Source: Solibacillus palustris
GTDB lineage: Bacteria; Bacillota; Bacilli; Bacillales_A; Planococcaceae
Assembly: GCF_022549215.1 (NCBI RefSeq)
Contig: NZ_JAKZFC010000011.1
Location: forward strand, 1 to 58,769
Length of the DNA stretch: 58,769 nt
Reading direction: 5' to 3'
The translations under genes and the position numbers were made by a program. Positions within the stretch are counted from its first letter, which is position 1; the number at the start of each line of letters is the position of its first letter. Shown one piece after another: positions 49,987 through 58,769 of this stretch. Below the pieces are notes generated by a model. That model saw only the letters and a list, made by a program, of their open reading frames with translations, was not told the DNA's origin and ran no database searches.

Positions 49987-50673
49987 CTAAATCGGCCAAT
50001 CCTGTTTGTAATAGTTCATATCCCAGAATAAATATTCGTACTTTGACGTCATTTGGAAATGTTTTTCTAGTTGGACTAGCTCTCGTTCGGGCTTCCCATC
50101 TGCTAATTCATTCATTACATCAATTAACCATTTTGCACCGTTGCCAAATTCCTCTGAATCGTATGTTTCTATCCACTTGGCATAAGGATTATTCGCTAAA
50201 TCATGACCATACTGTGCTCTTAGCAGCTTGCCAATTTCCCAATAATCCCACGCACAGGGTAATAGGCAGGCCACTACTTCCGCCAGGCTACCACTTTGCG
50301 CAGCATTTAACATATAGTTCGTATATGCTAAATTCGCAGGCGTTGGTTTGGTTGCCTCCAGCTCTTCTGATGTAATTCCAAATTCCGCAGCAAATTCACG
50401 ATGTAAATTCATTTCAAAATGGAGTGTATCATTTAATATCGCAGCAAATTTCCCCATCATATCAAGATCCGTTGATTTGACAGAGGCAATGGCAAATAGT
50501 TTGGCATAATCGATTAAATACACATAATCCTGCTTCATGTATTGAATAAATTTATCCTTATCAAGTGTTCCCTTCCCTAGTTCTTGCACAAATGGATGGC
50601 TATGATTTGCGTCCCAAATAGGTTGCACATTTCTAAAAAGTCGATCAGTAAATTTTTCTGTTTTCACTTTCAT
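49987..50673 (-). CDS. tenA: aminopyrimidine aminohydrolase (thiaminase II), TenA
   Basis: Hydrolyses aminomethyl-HMP, formed from thiamine breakdown products, to HMP for thiamine salvage. The 228-aa helical protein has the catalytic cysteine in CLLPCAWDYWEIG and the C-terminal KYEYLFWDMNYYKQDW with the active-site glutamate. The ATG at 50673 lies 8 nt after AGGAGG. It is the first gene of the TPP-controlled operon. Confidence 0.93.
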   Translation of the reverse strand: MKVKTEKFTDRLFRNVQPIWDANHSHPFVQELGKGTLDKDKFIQYMKQDYVYLIDYAKLFAIASVKSTDLDMMGKFAAILNDTLHFEMNLHREFAAEFGITSEELEATKPTPANLAYTNYMLNAAQSGSLAEVVACLLPCAWDYWEIGKLLRAQYGHDLANNPYAKWIETYDSEEFGNGAKWLIDVMNELADGKPERELVQLEKHFQMTSKYEYLFWDMNYYKQDWPI

Positions 50674-50705
50674 TATTGTTTCCTCCTTTTTTATAACATT
50701 TACTT

Positions 50706-50747
50706 TAAAAAAAATAAAAACCACTTCCAAAAAACAGGAAATGGTTT
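50706..50747 (-). terminator. expression-platform terminator of the proximal TPP riboswitch
   Basis: Minus-strand hairpin AAACCATTTCC / GGAAGTGGTTT followed by TTATTTTTTTT, between the proximal aptamer and tenA. Confidence 0.85.
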
Positions 50748-50780
50748 CGTCGTATAAGTTGTATACACATATACTCGAAA

Positions 50781-50850
50781 CTACTTCCCTACGCTAGTCC
50801 TAACTAGATCCGGTTCAAAGGGTTCTTCTCAGCCAATGGCGCCCCTAGCA
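50781..50850 (-). ncRNA. TPP riboswitch aptamer, proximal (THI element)
   Basis: Minus strand carries all conserved blocks: GGGGCGCC, GGCTGAGA, ACCCTTTGAACCGGATC and CTAGCGTAGGGAAG. It is nearly identical to the distal copy at 50979-51049 and is followed by its own terminator. Confidence 0.95.
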
Positions 50851-50920
50851 GTTTATCTACCTATTCAATTTTTCTTATGTGGATTCCATTGAAAGCTTAT
50901 ACTTTTCTTTTCCACTAAAA

Positions 50921-50952
50921 ATAAAACCCCACTCTTTTTAGAGAGCGGGGGA
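50921..50952 (-). terminator. expression-platform terminator of the distal TPP riboswitch
   Basis: Minus-strand hairpin CCCCCGCTCTCT-AAAA-AGAGTGGGG followed by TTTTATTTTT, between the two aptamers. Confidence 0.88.
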
Positions 50953-50978
50953 ATGTACATGTATCCTATCAACATACC

Positions 50979-51049
50979 TCACTTCCCTACGCTAGTCCTA
51001 ACTAGATCCGGTTCAAAGGGTTCTTCTCAGCCAGTGGCGCCCCCAGTGC
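50979..51049 (-). ncRNA. TPP riboswitch aptamer, distal (THI element)
   Basis: Same conserved blocks as the proximal copy (GGGGGCGCC, GGCTGAGA, GAACCGGATC, GCGTAGGGAAG). Over 62 nt (ACTTCCC to GGCGCCC on the plus strand) the two differ at one position. It is transcribed first. Confidence 0.95.
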
Positions 51050-51075
51050 TATTAGTAATATTTATTTTCATCTTT

Positions 51076-51103
51076 ATCATAACATGACTTACAATTTACG
51101 CAA
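51076..51103 (-). promoter_or_regulatory. promoter of the thiamine operon
   Basis: Minus strand: -35 TTGCGT (51098-51103), 16-nt spacer, extended -10 TGTTATGAT (hexamer 51076-51081), about 30 nt before the distal aptamer. Confidence 0.7.
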
Positions 51104-51161
51104 GTGATTTCAAGTAAACAATACTTTTTTATCCAATTTAAATTCCACCACGGACCTTTTC

Positions 51162-52037
51162 CTAATGCCCTTGATGATACTCATTATACACATCTCTTTT
51201 CGAAAGTCCACGCAATTTTGCAACTTCTTTTATCGCTTCTTTCGACGATATTTGAGTTTCTTCTATTATATAGTTTACATGCTCATCTAACGTCATATCC
51301 GTCCAATAATTGTCTTCTTCTTCCACTTCGCCTGATGTATTGCCTTCAACTACTACACAAAACTCACCGCGAATTTCGTTGTCATTAGCCCAAGTAATCG
51401 CTTCCTCAATTGAACCACGTAAAAACTCTTCAAATTTCTTTGTTAATTCACGTGCTAATGTAATTTGTCGATTACCAAGAATAAGCTGTAAATCCTTTAA
51501 TGTATCCTTTAAGCGATGTGGTGCTTCATAAAATAAAAGTGTTTCTTCTCGTTTACTTAATTTTTCAAGCTGCTCACGACGCTCTTTTTTGTTGCGATTC
51601 AAAAAGCCGAAGAAATAAAATGGCTGCGGTGTAATACCTGATGCGATAAGTGCTGTTAAAGCAGCATTTGCCCCAGGGATTGGCACAACCGCAAAGTCTT
51701 CTGCAATGGCTTTTGCTGCAATATCGGCACCTGGGTCTGAAATACAAGGTAACCCAGCATCACTAACAAGTGCTACTGATTTTCCTTCGCGTAAAAATGC
51801 TAATAATTTTTCGCCACCTACTTCTAAGTTATGCTCATGATAACTAATTAAAGGTGTTTGAATATCAAAATAGTTACAAAGTTTTCTCGTATTACGCGTA
51901 TCTTCTGCTGCAATAATATCCACTTCTTTTAAAATGCGTAGTGCACGCATTGTCATATCTTCTAAATTGCCAATCGGCGTTGCAACTAAATATAAGCAAC
52001 TACCCTGTTCATGCTGACTACTCTTTTGCGATTTCAT
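51162..52037 (-). CDS. rsmI: 16S rRNA (C1402) 2'-O-ribose methyltransferase
   Basis: SAM methylase of the tetrapyrrole-methylase fold (YraL/YabC type). The 291-aa protein has LYLVATPIGNLEDMTMRAL, AAEDTRNTRKLC, LVSDAGLPCISDPGAD and a C-terminal KEAIKEVAKLRGLSKRDVYN. Of two adjacent ATGs the second (52037) has better distance to AGGAGG. It overlaps yazA. Confidence 0.93.
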   Translation of the reverse strand: MKSQKSSQHEQGSCLYLVATPIGNLEDMTMRALRILKEVDIIAAEDTRNTRKLCNYFDIQTPLISYHEHNLEVGGEKLLAFLREGKSVALVSDAGLPCISDPGADIAAKAIAEDFAVVPIPGANAALTALIASGITPQPFYFFGFLNRNKKERREQLEKLSKREETLLFYEAPHRLKDTLKDLQLILGNRQITLARELTKKFEEFLRGSIEEAITWANDNEIRGEFCVVVEGNTSGEVEEEDNYWTDMTLDEHVNYIIEETQISSKEAIKEVAKLRGLSKRDVYNEYHQGH

Positions 52038-52296
52038 CATGCGCCCTCCTCATATATACAAACTTTTTTGCTCGTGTTAATTGTTTAAAGGCATATTCTG
52101 CCGACATTGCTTGCTGTTTTGTGTCGAATGTTTCATAATACACACATTTTACTGGACCACGTGCGCGTGTATACTTTGCTCCCTTTCCAGTATTATGCGC
52201 TGTTATTCGCTTGTCCAAATTATTCGTATAACCCGCATACAGCGAGGCATCACTACACTCCAACACATAAAAATAATGCTCAGTTTTCGTCGCCAT
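52018..52296 (-). CDS. yazA: GIY-YIG nuclease-domain protein (YazA/UPF0213)
   Basis: A 92-aa single-domain protein with [20 protein letters not shown] (the GIY-YIG strand pair, here Y-Y..AGYT), the catalytic arginine in DKRITAHN and [19 protein letters not shown]. The cellular substrate of this family is unclear. It overlaps trmN6 by 17 nt and rsmI by about 20 nt, so the three are one unit. Confidence 0.9.
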   Translation of the reverse strand: MATKTEHYFYVLECSDASLYAGYTNNLDKRITAHNTGKGAKYTRARGPVKCVYYETFDTKQQAMSAEYAFKQLTRAKKFVYMRRAHDEIAKE

Positions 52297-53044
52297 ATAA
52301 TAACGCCCTCACTTCTGGCGTGTATTCGTTATTGTCTTCATAAACATAGAGCGGAGGTAAAATTTTTAAATCCGGCTTACCGTCTTTAATCGCTTCAATC
52401 AACAGTGTATTCGCTTCCTTTCCACGCTTCGGATACACAAATTGAATACGCTTTGGCTCTAATCGATTTGCACGCATTGCCGTTACAATATCTAATAAAC
52501 GGCCTGGACGATGCACAAACGCAGCTTTTCCACCTTGCTTTAATAAGCGACTTGATGCTTCTACTGCTTGTTCTAACGTTAAATGTATTTCATGTCGCGC
52601 AATCGCATAATGTTCACTCGTATTTTTTTCGCTTAGTTCATGCGCTAAGAAGTACGGTGGGTTACATGTAACTGCGTCGTATTTTTCAATTCCTAACGTT
52701 TTTGGTACATCCTTAACATCGCCTAACTTCATTTCAATTTGGTGCTCTAATTTATTGTAGGCAATACTACGTGTTGCCATATCATGTAAACGTGGTTGCA
52801 ATTCAACCCCAGTAATTTTTGCCTTTGTTCTTGCACTTAAAAATAACGGAATAACCCCGTTTCCTGAGCAAAGATCGACAATATGCCCTTTACTCTTTGG
52901 AATTTGCACGAAACGCGATAATAACACTGCATCTAATGAAAAAGAAAAAACAGATGGGCTTTGAATAATTCGCAAGTTTTCTGCAAGTAAATAATCTAAG
53001 CGTTCATCATCTTTTAACCATTGTTCCACTTTTATATCCTCCAT
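52280..53044 (-). CDS. trmN6: tRNA1(Val) (A37-N6) methyltransferase-like (YabB)
   Basis: A 254-aa Rossmann methyltransferase with [19 protein letters not shown] (SAM site) and the N6-adenine catalytic motif NPPY in VTCNPPYFL. The closest family is TrmN6/YabB; target tRNA is inferred. Two starts are possible: ATG 53044 (AGGAG 8 nt upstream) or GTG 53029 (GGAGG 8 nt upstream). Confidence 0.87.
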   Translation of the reverse strand: MEDIKVEQWLKDDERLDYLLAENLRIIQSPSVFSFSLDAVLLSRFVQIPKSKGHIVDLCSGNGVIPLFLSARTKAKITGVELQPRLHDMATRSIAYNKLEHQIEMKLGDVKDVPKTLGIEKYDAVTCNPPYFLAHELSEKNTSEHYAIARHEIHLTLEQAVEASSRLLKQGGKAAFVHRPGRLLDIVTAMRANRLEPKRIQFVYPKRGKEANTLLIEAIKDGKPDLKILPPLYVYEDNNEYTPEVRALLYGDEN

Positions 53045-53106
53045 GAATTGATCTCCTAATAACAAAAGGGCTATCCCTCATGTATCAATTAACTGCTTAA
53101 GGCGGT

Positions 53107-53183
53107 GGTCAGAATAAAGAGGAACGAATGCTAAAAACGTCACGTCCTGTGACAAAGCATTCATAACCAGCATCGTGCTGACC
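53107..53183. repeat. nested palindromic repeat, family B
   Basis: Three stems nest around one centre: GGTCAG (53107-53112) with CTGACC (53178-53183); GAATGCT (53126-53132) with AGCATTC (53156-53162); GTCAC (53139-53143) with GTGAC (53149-53153). The core GTCACAGGACGTGACG recurs, inverted, at 13167-13182. It lies between yabA and trmN6; no gene is seen in 53045-53197. Confidence 0.75.
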
Positions 53184-53197
53184 TCCATCTTCGGCGC

Positions 53198-53233
53198 AAA
53201 AGAGGTGTCCCAGAAATATTTCTCGGACACCTC
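53198..53233 (-). terminator. terminator of holB-ricT-yabA
   Basis: Minus-strand hairpin GAGGTGTCC-G-AGAAA / TTTCT-G-GGACACCTC followed by TTTTG, 6 nt past the yabA stop. Confidence 0.85.
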
Positions 53234-53238
53234 CTTCG

Positions 53239-53598
53239 TTAACCATTTTGTTTATTTAAAAACGATAGACAGAACAAACAATCTTCACCTTTACGTGAGC
53301 CACCAAAATGCACATGACATACATGGAAGCCTTCATTATAAAGCCTTGCTAAATTGTCATAGCCTTCTCCAATATCCACAGGTTCCTTTTTTAGTTCCGC
53401 TTTTTGTGGATCTACACTTGCTTCTTTGGCTAATAGCTCCTCTAAACGCGTACGTAGGTGAAGGTTTTCTGTTTGAAGCGTCTGATGCTCCTCCATCATA
53501 TGCGCAACAAATTGCTTTAACGCGTTAAACTGTTGCTGCATTGATTCAAGCTGTTGCTCGAACTCCATAACAGTATCTAAAAAATTACGGTCCTTCAC
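53239..53598 (-). CDS. yabA: replication initiation control protein YabA
   Basis: Negative regulator of DnaA that also binds the sliding clamp DnaN. The 119-aa protein has an N-terminal coiled coil (about residues 5-60) and a C-terminal zinc-binding domain with [20 protein letters not shown] and CLFCLSFLN. The GTG at 53598 ([10 protein letters not shown]) fits the family; the frame starts three codons earlier in the SD. Confidence 0.93.
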   Translation of the reverse strand: MKDRNFLDTVMEFEQQLESMQQQFNALKQFVAHMMEEHQTLQTENLHLRTRLEELLAKEASVDPQKAELKKEPVDIGEGYDNLARLYNEGFHVCHVHFGGSRKGEDCLFCLSFLNKQNG

Positions 53599-53622
53599 GC
53601 AAGCCACCCCATTAATTTCTAT

Positions 53623-54438
53623 CTAAATAAGATTTTTCTCACCTTGCAATAACTCTTCAAGGGTATATTCAACCATACGCTCGTGCTTCGTTAAATATAC
53701 TTGAATTAATCGTTCTAATACATTTAAGCCGACAACTTTTCCTTCACCTTCTGGAGTCATTGTCATTTCACCAACATCTGGCATACCTTCTTTGGCAATT
53801 TCATAATCATCATTTTCATATTTTAAGCAGCACATTAAACGACCGCATAAGCCTGAAATTTTCGTTGGATTCAGTGATAAGTTTTGATCTTTTGCCATTT
53901 TAATCGACACTGGATCGAAATCACCTAAAAATGTCGAACAGCAAAGCATTCTTCCACATGGGCCAATTCCACCTAGTAACTTCGCTTCATCACGTACACC
54001 AATTTGACGCAGTTCGATACGTGTGCGGAAAACACTCGCTAAATCTTTTACAAGCTCCCGAAAATCGACACGTCCTTCTGCTGTAAAATAAAAAATAATT
54101 TTATTACGATCAAATGTATATTCTACGTCAACAAGCTTCATTTCTAACGAGTGCTCAATAATTTTAGTACTCGCTAATTCAAACGCCCGATTGGACTCAA
54201 TTGCGTTTTCTTCTACTTGGAAACGATCGCGCTCATCGGCTGGGCGAACAACTTGCTTTAATGGTAAAACAACGTCATTTTCTCCGACTTGACGCATTGG
54301 CACGACTACCTTGCCATATTCAATACCGCGTGCAGTTTCTACGATGACATATTCTCCAACCTCTAAAATATAAGCTGCTGGATCAAAATAATATATTTTA
54401 CCCGCTTTTTTAAAGCGAACTCCGACTACATTATACAA
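53623..54438 (-). CDS. ricT: RicT (YaaT), PSP1-domain protein of the RicAFT complex
   Basis: With RicA and RicF it assists RNase Y-dependent mRNA maturation and affects sporulation and competence. The 271-aa protein has the PSP1 domain and the cysteine-rich segments GPCGRMLCCS and GLCGRLMCCLKYE, ligands for an Fe-S cluster. It begins at TTG, 9 nt after AGGAGG, and overlaps holB by 8 nt. Confidence 0.93.
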   Translation of the reverse strand: MYNVVGVRFKKAGKIYYFDPAAYILEVGEYVIVETARGIEYGKVVVPMRQVGENDVVLPLKQVVRPADERDRFQVEENAIESNRAFELASTKIIEHSLEMKLVDVEYTFDRNKIIFYFTAEGRVDFRELVKDLASVFRTRIELRQIGVRDEAKLLGGIGPCGRMLCCSTFLGDFDPVSIKMAKDQNLSLNPTKISGLCGRLMCCLKYENDDYEIAKEGMPDVGEMTMTPEGEGKVVGLNVLERLIQVYLTKHERMVEYTLEELLQGEKNLI

Positions 54439-55435
54439 ATGTGTACCCCTCCTGAAGATTCAGCATTAGCTGTTCCACCAATAACGTACGATTCATATTA
54501 CGATTTAAATTCGCACGCGCTTGTAATACAGACTGCATTTGGCGTGATAGTTTATCATACGTTAATGTCAATGTGATGTCATTAAAGCGTTGATGCATAT
54601 CAGGATATGTGCACGTCGAATTTCGATTTGCTTTAATCGCTACCATATCACGATATGCAAACAATAACAAATCGAGTGCCTGTTCCATTGCCTCCTTTTC
54701 TTTAAATAGAGGCAACCATTCGTCATGTACAAATAATAATGCTTCATGAACATTTTGATGAACGATCTCTACTAATTTTAACACTGTTTTTCGTGCAAGT
54801 AAAAATTGCTCATCTTTTGAGAGCTCAAATGCAATATCTATATCATTAGTTACCATGCTTAATGTCGCTGCCATCGAAGCTGTAACACCTAGATTTTCTA
54901 GGCTTTCAATCATCGCTTCTCTCGGTGCCTTAGCAAATTTTATATGCTGACAACGCGAACGAATCGTGGGGATAATCGCTTGAATTTGCTCGGTTAATAG
55001 AATTGCAACAACTTGTCCATCTGGCTCTTCTAAAAACTTTAAAAGCATATTCGCTGAGGCAACATTTAATTTATCGGCATGATGTAGCACATAAATTTTC
55101 TTACCTTCTTCGACACCAGTCATCTTCATCTCAGCAATTAAATCGCGCACTTGGTCAATTTTAATAAATTGTCCATCCGGCTCAATTTGCTTAATGTTTG
55201 GATGATTGCCCGAATCGATTCTTCGACAATTTCGACATGTTTCACATGGAACATTTTTTGACAAATTTCCACAAAGGAGAAGTTTCATAAAAAACGAGAC
55301 AACATCGCGTTTACCCGTGCCCTTTTCGCCTTCAAAAATGTATGCATGCGCTAACCGATTTTTTTCGACAATCGTTTGTAGCTGCTTCATTACCACAGGC
55401 TGTAGCTTCGTTAGCTGTTCTATTTTTTGTGTCAT
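54431..55435 (-). CDS. holB: DNA polymerase III delta' subunit
   Basis: Clamp-loader subunit. The 334-aa AAA+ protein has a P-loop FEGEKGTGKRDVV, a zinc site (CGNLSKNVPCETCRNC) and LLKFLEEPDGQVVAILLT with the SRC-type IRSRCQ. The ATG at 55435 is preceded by AAAAGGTG, where a GTG gives the longer frame. Confidence 0.93.
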   Translation of the reverse strand: MTQKIEQLTKLQPVVMKQLQTIVEKNRLAHAYIFEGEKGTGKRDVVSFFMKLLLCGNLSKNVPCETCRNCRRIDSGNHPNIKQIEPDGQFIKIDQVRDLIAEMKMTGVEEGKKIYVLHHADKLNVASANMLLKFLEEPDGQVVAILLTEQIQAIIPTIRSRCQHIKFAKAPREAMIESLENLGVTASMAATLSMVTNDIDIAFELSKDEQFLLARKTVLKLVEIVHQNVHEALLFVHDEWLPLFKEKEAMEQALDLLLFAYRDMVAIKANRNSTCTYPDMHQRFNDITLTLTYDKLSRQMQSVLQARANLNRNMNRTLLVEQLMLNLQEGYTFV

Positions 55436-55512
55436 TTCCTTCACCTTTTCGTTTGTTGCTAATGTTTATTTGAAAAGTGTTATGTACGATTCAAATCTAT
55501 ACTATCTGTTAG

Positions 55513-55550
55513 AAAAAAGCCCGTGTCTAGTGCACAACAAAGACACGGGC
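55513..55550 (-). terminator. terminator after yaaR
   Basis: Minus-strand hairpin GCCCGTGTCT / AGACACGGGC followed by TTTTTTC, just past the yaaR stop; it splits tmk-darA-yaaR from holB. Confidence 0.9.
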
Positions 55551-55555
55551 GCATT

Positions 55556-55993
55556 TTACATATAAAGATTAATTAAAAGTCCTTTAATTTCGCCAATTTT
55601 GGCTAATAACTCAATAGACTCTTTTTCTTCATTTAAAATATCTTCAGCTAGTTCTACTAAATGCTCATCAATTGTTTCGACAATTTTTAAGCGACGTCCT
55701 TCACCGAAACGATTCCATGTATGCGATTGCTTCATTTCTAGACCATAATCAACTGCCTCTTGTAAAAAGCGCTTCACAAGCATTTTAAAGCGCGCTAATT
55801 CGCGTAAATTGCGCGAGCGAGCGACACGATCACCAGCCGCTGAAATATCACCTATTAGTCTCGTTAATTGCTCCGTTTGCATTTTCGAACCTTGTTTCAC
55901 GACCATTTCACCGAAGCGATTATTTGCTTGGTTATTTTGACGTACGTTTTGATTCGAGTTTAAATTCATACGGAGATCTTGATTAATTTTCAT
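55556..55993 (-). CDS. yaaR: YaaR-family protein (DUF327)
   Basis: A 145-aa soluble, helix-rich protein with an Asn/Gln-rich N-terminus and the conserved stretch NLRELARFKMLVKRFLQEAV. Function is unknown. It sits between darA and holB, as in B. subtilis. SD is GGCGAGCGG-like and weak. Confidence 0.88.
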   Translation of the reverse strand: MKINQDLRMNLNSNQNVRQNNQANNRFGEMVVKQGSKMQTEQLTRLIGDISAAGDRVARSRNLRELARFKMLVKRFLQEAVDYGLEMKQSHTWNRFGEGRRLKIVETIDEHLVELAEDILNEEKESIELLAKIGEIKGLLINLYM

Positions 55994-56013
55994 TTACCGC
56001 TCGCCTCCACAAA

Positions 56014-56349
<336 letters not shown>

Positions 56350-56412
56350 TCACCCCTTCATTGAATTGGTGCTTTTATTATATCATAAATAAAAGCTACA
56401 CTTCATTTACTT

Positions 56413-57039
56413 TTACCCTAATATTGGATTTAAAATCATCCACACATCTTCAATTACTTGCTCTAGTGCCTGATCGGCATTGACAACTCTAAAACGCTCC
56501 GGATAACGCTCCATGACATATTCATATCCTTCATATACTTTATGGTGGAATGCTAATCCCTCTGCATCTAATCGGTTAATTTCATCGGCACGTGTCGCTT
56601 GAATACGTGCTAAACCTTTTTCCGGTGTGATATCAAAGAAAATCGTCACATCTGGCATACGTTTGCCAATTGCAAATTCATTAATCGCCAATACATCATC
56701 AACACCAATTCCTCGTGCATAGCCTTGATACGCTAATGACGAATCTATAAAACGGTCACATAATACATGTTGACCACTTTCTAACGCTGGAATTACCTTC
56801 TGATAAAAGTGCTGCGAACGCGCTGCTGCATAAAGTAGCGCCTCTGTACGTTCATGCATTGCTGTATGTGCTGGATCTAAAATAATCGAACGAATTTTTT
56901 CGGCGATTTCAATTCCACCTGGTTCACGTGTAAATAAAATATCTGAGCGGTTGTTTAATCGTTCGCCAATCGCCTGTAATACACTTGTTTTACCAGCTCC
57001 CTCGCCGCCTTCAAATGTAATAAATAAACTTCTTTGCAT
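56413..57039 (-). CDS. tmk: thymidylate kinase
   Basis: Phosphorylates dTMP to dTDP. The 208-aa enzyme has the P-loop [28 protein letters not shown] and the [16 protein letters not shown] motif (DRY-type). It follows yaaO by 20 nt with SD AGGAG. Confidence 0.95.
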   Translation of the reverse strand: MQRSLFITFEGGEGAGKTSVLQAIGERLNNRSDILFTREPGGIEIAEKIRSIILDPAHTAMHERTEALLYAAARSQHFYQKVIPALESGQHVLCDRFIDSSLAYQGYARGIGVDDVLAINEFAIGKRMPDVTIFFDITPEKGLARIQATRADEINRLDAEGLAFHHKVYEGYEYVMERYPERFRVVNADQALEQVIEDVWMILNPILG

Positions 57040-57059
57040 ATATAGTATTCTCCTAGCAC

Positions 57060-58481
57060 TTATTTTATGACATATATCAACTTCTCTAGTAATCGATGCT
57101 CACCTTGAAATGTTGCACCTATGGCTAATAATTCTTCTAACCGACTTAATTTTGCAACGGTAATTTTCTCACCTGGTACAAATAGTGGAATACCTGGTGG
57201 GTACGGGATAATCGTCGATGCTGCAGTACGTCCAATCGCACGCATATAAGGTACCCACTCTTTTTGGGCCTGTTCAATTTCCTCAAATGTATATTCTGAG
57301 CTAGTAATCGCTGCCATTTCAAAATTCGCACTTTGCTCTACTCGCTCTTTATATGGTTGATCCTTCAATTGAATAAACGCTTCTTTCATACGAATACGTA
57401 AATCAGCAAATGGATAACTATCCCCATGCTTTAATAACGGTAAAATAAGGAGTACTTGCATTGTATCTGCCAATTCTACATAGACATGCATCTTTTCGAG
57501 TGCATCTTTCAATTCAAAACCTGTATATCCTGGTGCACGTATTAAAAGTTTCAACGCATCGTCTACTTCGATTACTTGTAGTTGCGTTGATGCCGTTAAT
57601 GATTCGATAAATTGCTTACGCTTATCCATCAAATAGGCAAAATCACTTTCCGTATAATTCGCCACATAGCTTCGTGCATCATCTAATGACGCTAGTAGCA
57701 AATACGACGGACTACTTGATTGTAGCATACGTAAATAATGATTGATCTTTTCTTCACTCACAAACTGTGATTTCACGTGTAAAAAAGAGGCCATCGTCAT
57801 AGCAGGTAATGTTTTATGCGCAGACTGCACAACAACATCCGCTCCTAAATCTAATGCCGAAGTTGGCAGTTTTTCTGTAACCGTTAAGTGCGCACCATGG
57901 GCTTCATCAACTAACACTGGAATTTTAGCTGCATGACAGATTTCAATTTGCTGTTTGAAATCGTGAGCAGTCAAACCATAATACGTTGGATATGTAAAAA
58001 TCACTGCCTTAGCATATGGATAACATTCAATTGCATTTGCTAACGTTTCTAGTTCAATACAACCTGCCGTCCCACTTGTTTCATCCCATTTTGGTGCAAT
58101 ATATATAGGCTTCACACCTACAAGCTGCAGCGCATGGAAAATGGACTTATGCGCATTACGCTGAACAAGCACCGTATCACCTTGTCTACACGTTGCATAA
58201 ATCATCGCCAAATTTCCTACCGTTGAACCATTCACTAAAAAGAAACTACGATTGGCACCATACGTTTGTGCAAGTAGTTGTTCTGCCTGTAAGACCGCCT
58301 CTTCTGGATGATGAAAATCGTCAAGTCCTGTTAGTTCTGTTACATCATATGTTAACGCGCGTTTTATTTCATTTGGTAATTGTGAAAGCAAACCATTTTT
58401 ATGACCTGGCACATGAAGTGATAGCGGTTCATTTGCTATAAATTTTGTCAATGCTTGGACGATTGGTCGATCGTTTTTCAT
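57060..58481 (-). CDS. yaaO: Orn/Lys/Arg decarboxylase-family PLP enzyme (YaaO)
   Basis: Fold type I PLP decarboxylase of 473 aa, without the wing domain of the large inducible enzymes. Visible are the PLP aspartate in [11 protein letters not shown] and the Schiff-base lysine in [12 protein letters not shown]. The substrate (lysine, arginine or ornithine) cannot be set from sequence. The ATG at 58481 is 6 nt after GAGGTG; a GTG three codons earlier is inside the SD. A TATAAT lies at 58512-58517 but no -35 is evident; 58482-58769 shows no gene. Confidence 0.88.
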   Translation of the reverse strand: MKNDRPIVQALTKFIANEPLSLHVPGHKNGLLSQLPNEIKRALTYDVTELTGLDDFHHPEEAVLQAEQLLAQTYGANRSFFLVNGSTVGNLAMIYATCRQGDTVLVQRNAHKSIFHALQLVGVKPIYIAPKWDETSGTAGCIELETLANAIECYPYAKAVIFTYPTYYGLTAHDFKQQIEICHAAKIPVLVDEAHGAHLTVTEKLPTSALDLGADVVVQSAHKTLPAMTMASFLHVKSQFVSEEKINHYLRMLQSSSPSYLLLASLDDARSYVANYTESDFAYLMDKRKQFIESLTASTQLQVIEVDDALKLLIRAPGYTGFELKDALEKMHVYVELADTMQVLLILPLLKHGDSYPFADLRIRMKEAFIQLKDQPYKERVEQSANFEMAAITSSEYTFEEIEQAQKEWVPYMRAIGRTAASTIIPYPPGIPLFVPGEKITVAKLSRLEELLAIGATFQGEHRLLEKLIYVIK

Positions 58482-58769
58482 TTTGTTCACCTCATTTGTG
58501 ATTGTACTTCTATTATAAGATGGCTCAAGACATCCGACTACGGTTAAACGTCGAAATAATTATTAGAAAAGCTCAAATTACTCCTAAATAGCTCGTTTTG
58601 ATGTTTCTTATTATGCCAATTTTGTTTCCTTTGGCTGGCTTTATCGATTGTTACTTTTGCGCCTAGCGTATCTTGAGATTAATCCTTATTTTTGTAAAAA
58701 CTGAGACGATTCATTTTCACTAGCAAAACTATATTTAGTTAATGGCGTTTTAGCGAAGATTAACAAAAC

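Overview
The window is a stretch of housekeeping chromosome from a low-GC, endospore-forming member of the Bacillales. Sporulation genes (spoIIE, spoVT, spoVG, fin, yabP, yabQ, an alpha/beta-type SASP) and gene order close to the Bacillus subtilis region from yaaO/tmk to lysS support this. The protein flavour and the dispersed intergenic repeats suggest a Lysinibacillus/Solibacillus-like genus; this is inference, not a database result. Almost every gene lies on the minus strand, so the chromosome reads from high to low coordinates here. Only abrB, two tRNAs and two small unrecognised genes lie on the plus strand.

From the right, in transcription order: yaaO-tmk-darA-yaaR; holB-ricT-yabA; trmN6-yazA-rsmI; an inserted thiamine-precursor operon (two tandem TPP riboswitches, tenA, ABC ATPase, permease, ThiY-like lipoprotein, thiW); abrB on the plus strand with two Spo0A boxes; metS, tatD, an rpfB/yabE-type 3D-domain protein, rnmV-ksgA; veg, sspF, ispE, purR-ridA, spoVG, glmU-prs; an inserted MFS transporter where B. 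subtilis has ctc; pth-fin-mfd; spoVT; yabM-yabN-rqcP, yabP-yabQ, divIC, yabR; tRNA-Met and tRNA-Glu; spoIIE, tilS-hpt, ftsH; an inserted marR-nitroreductase pair; coaX-hslO-yacD; cysK; the folate operon pabB-pabA-pabC-folP-folB-folK-yazB-dusB; and lysS. At the left edge two tandem promoters point out of the window, as expected for the rRNA operon that follows lysS in relatives.

Departures from the B. subtilis layout are the most informative part. yabG, ctc, yabS and yabT are absent from their usual places. The marR/nitroreductase pair, the MFS gene, the thiamine operon and two small plus-strand genes fill syntenic gaps. Three families of structured intergenic repeats are present. Family A (three copies, at hpt/ftsH, spoIIE/tilS and in the marR leader) has hairpins that keep pairing through compensatory changes; in two copies its terminal hairpin begins at the stop codon of the upstream gene. 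I found no insertion sequence, prophage, CRISPR array or defence system.

Many genes begin at GTG or TTG, or at an ATG a few codons inside the longest reading frame, because the longest frame starts within the Shine-Dalgarno sequence. Starts were chosen from SD spacing (about 6-9 nt) and family N-termini.
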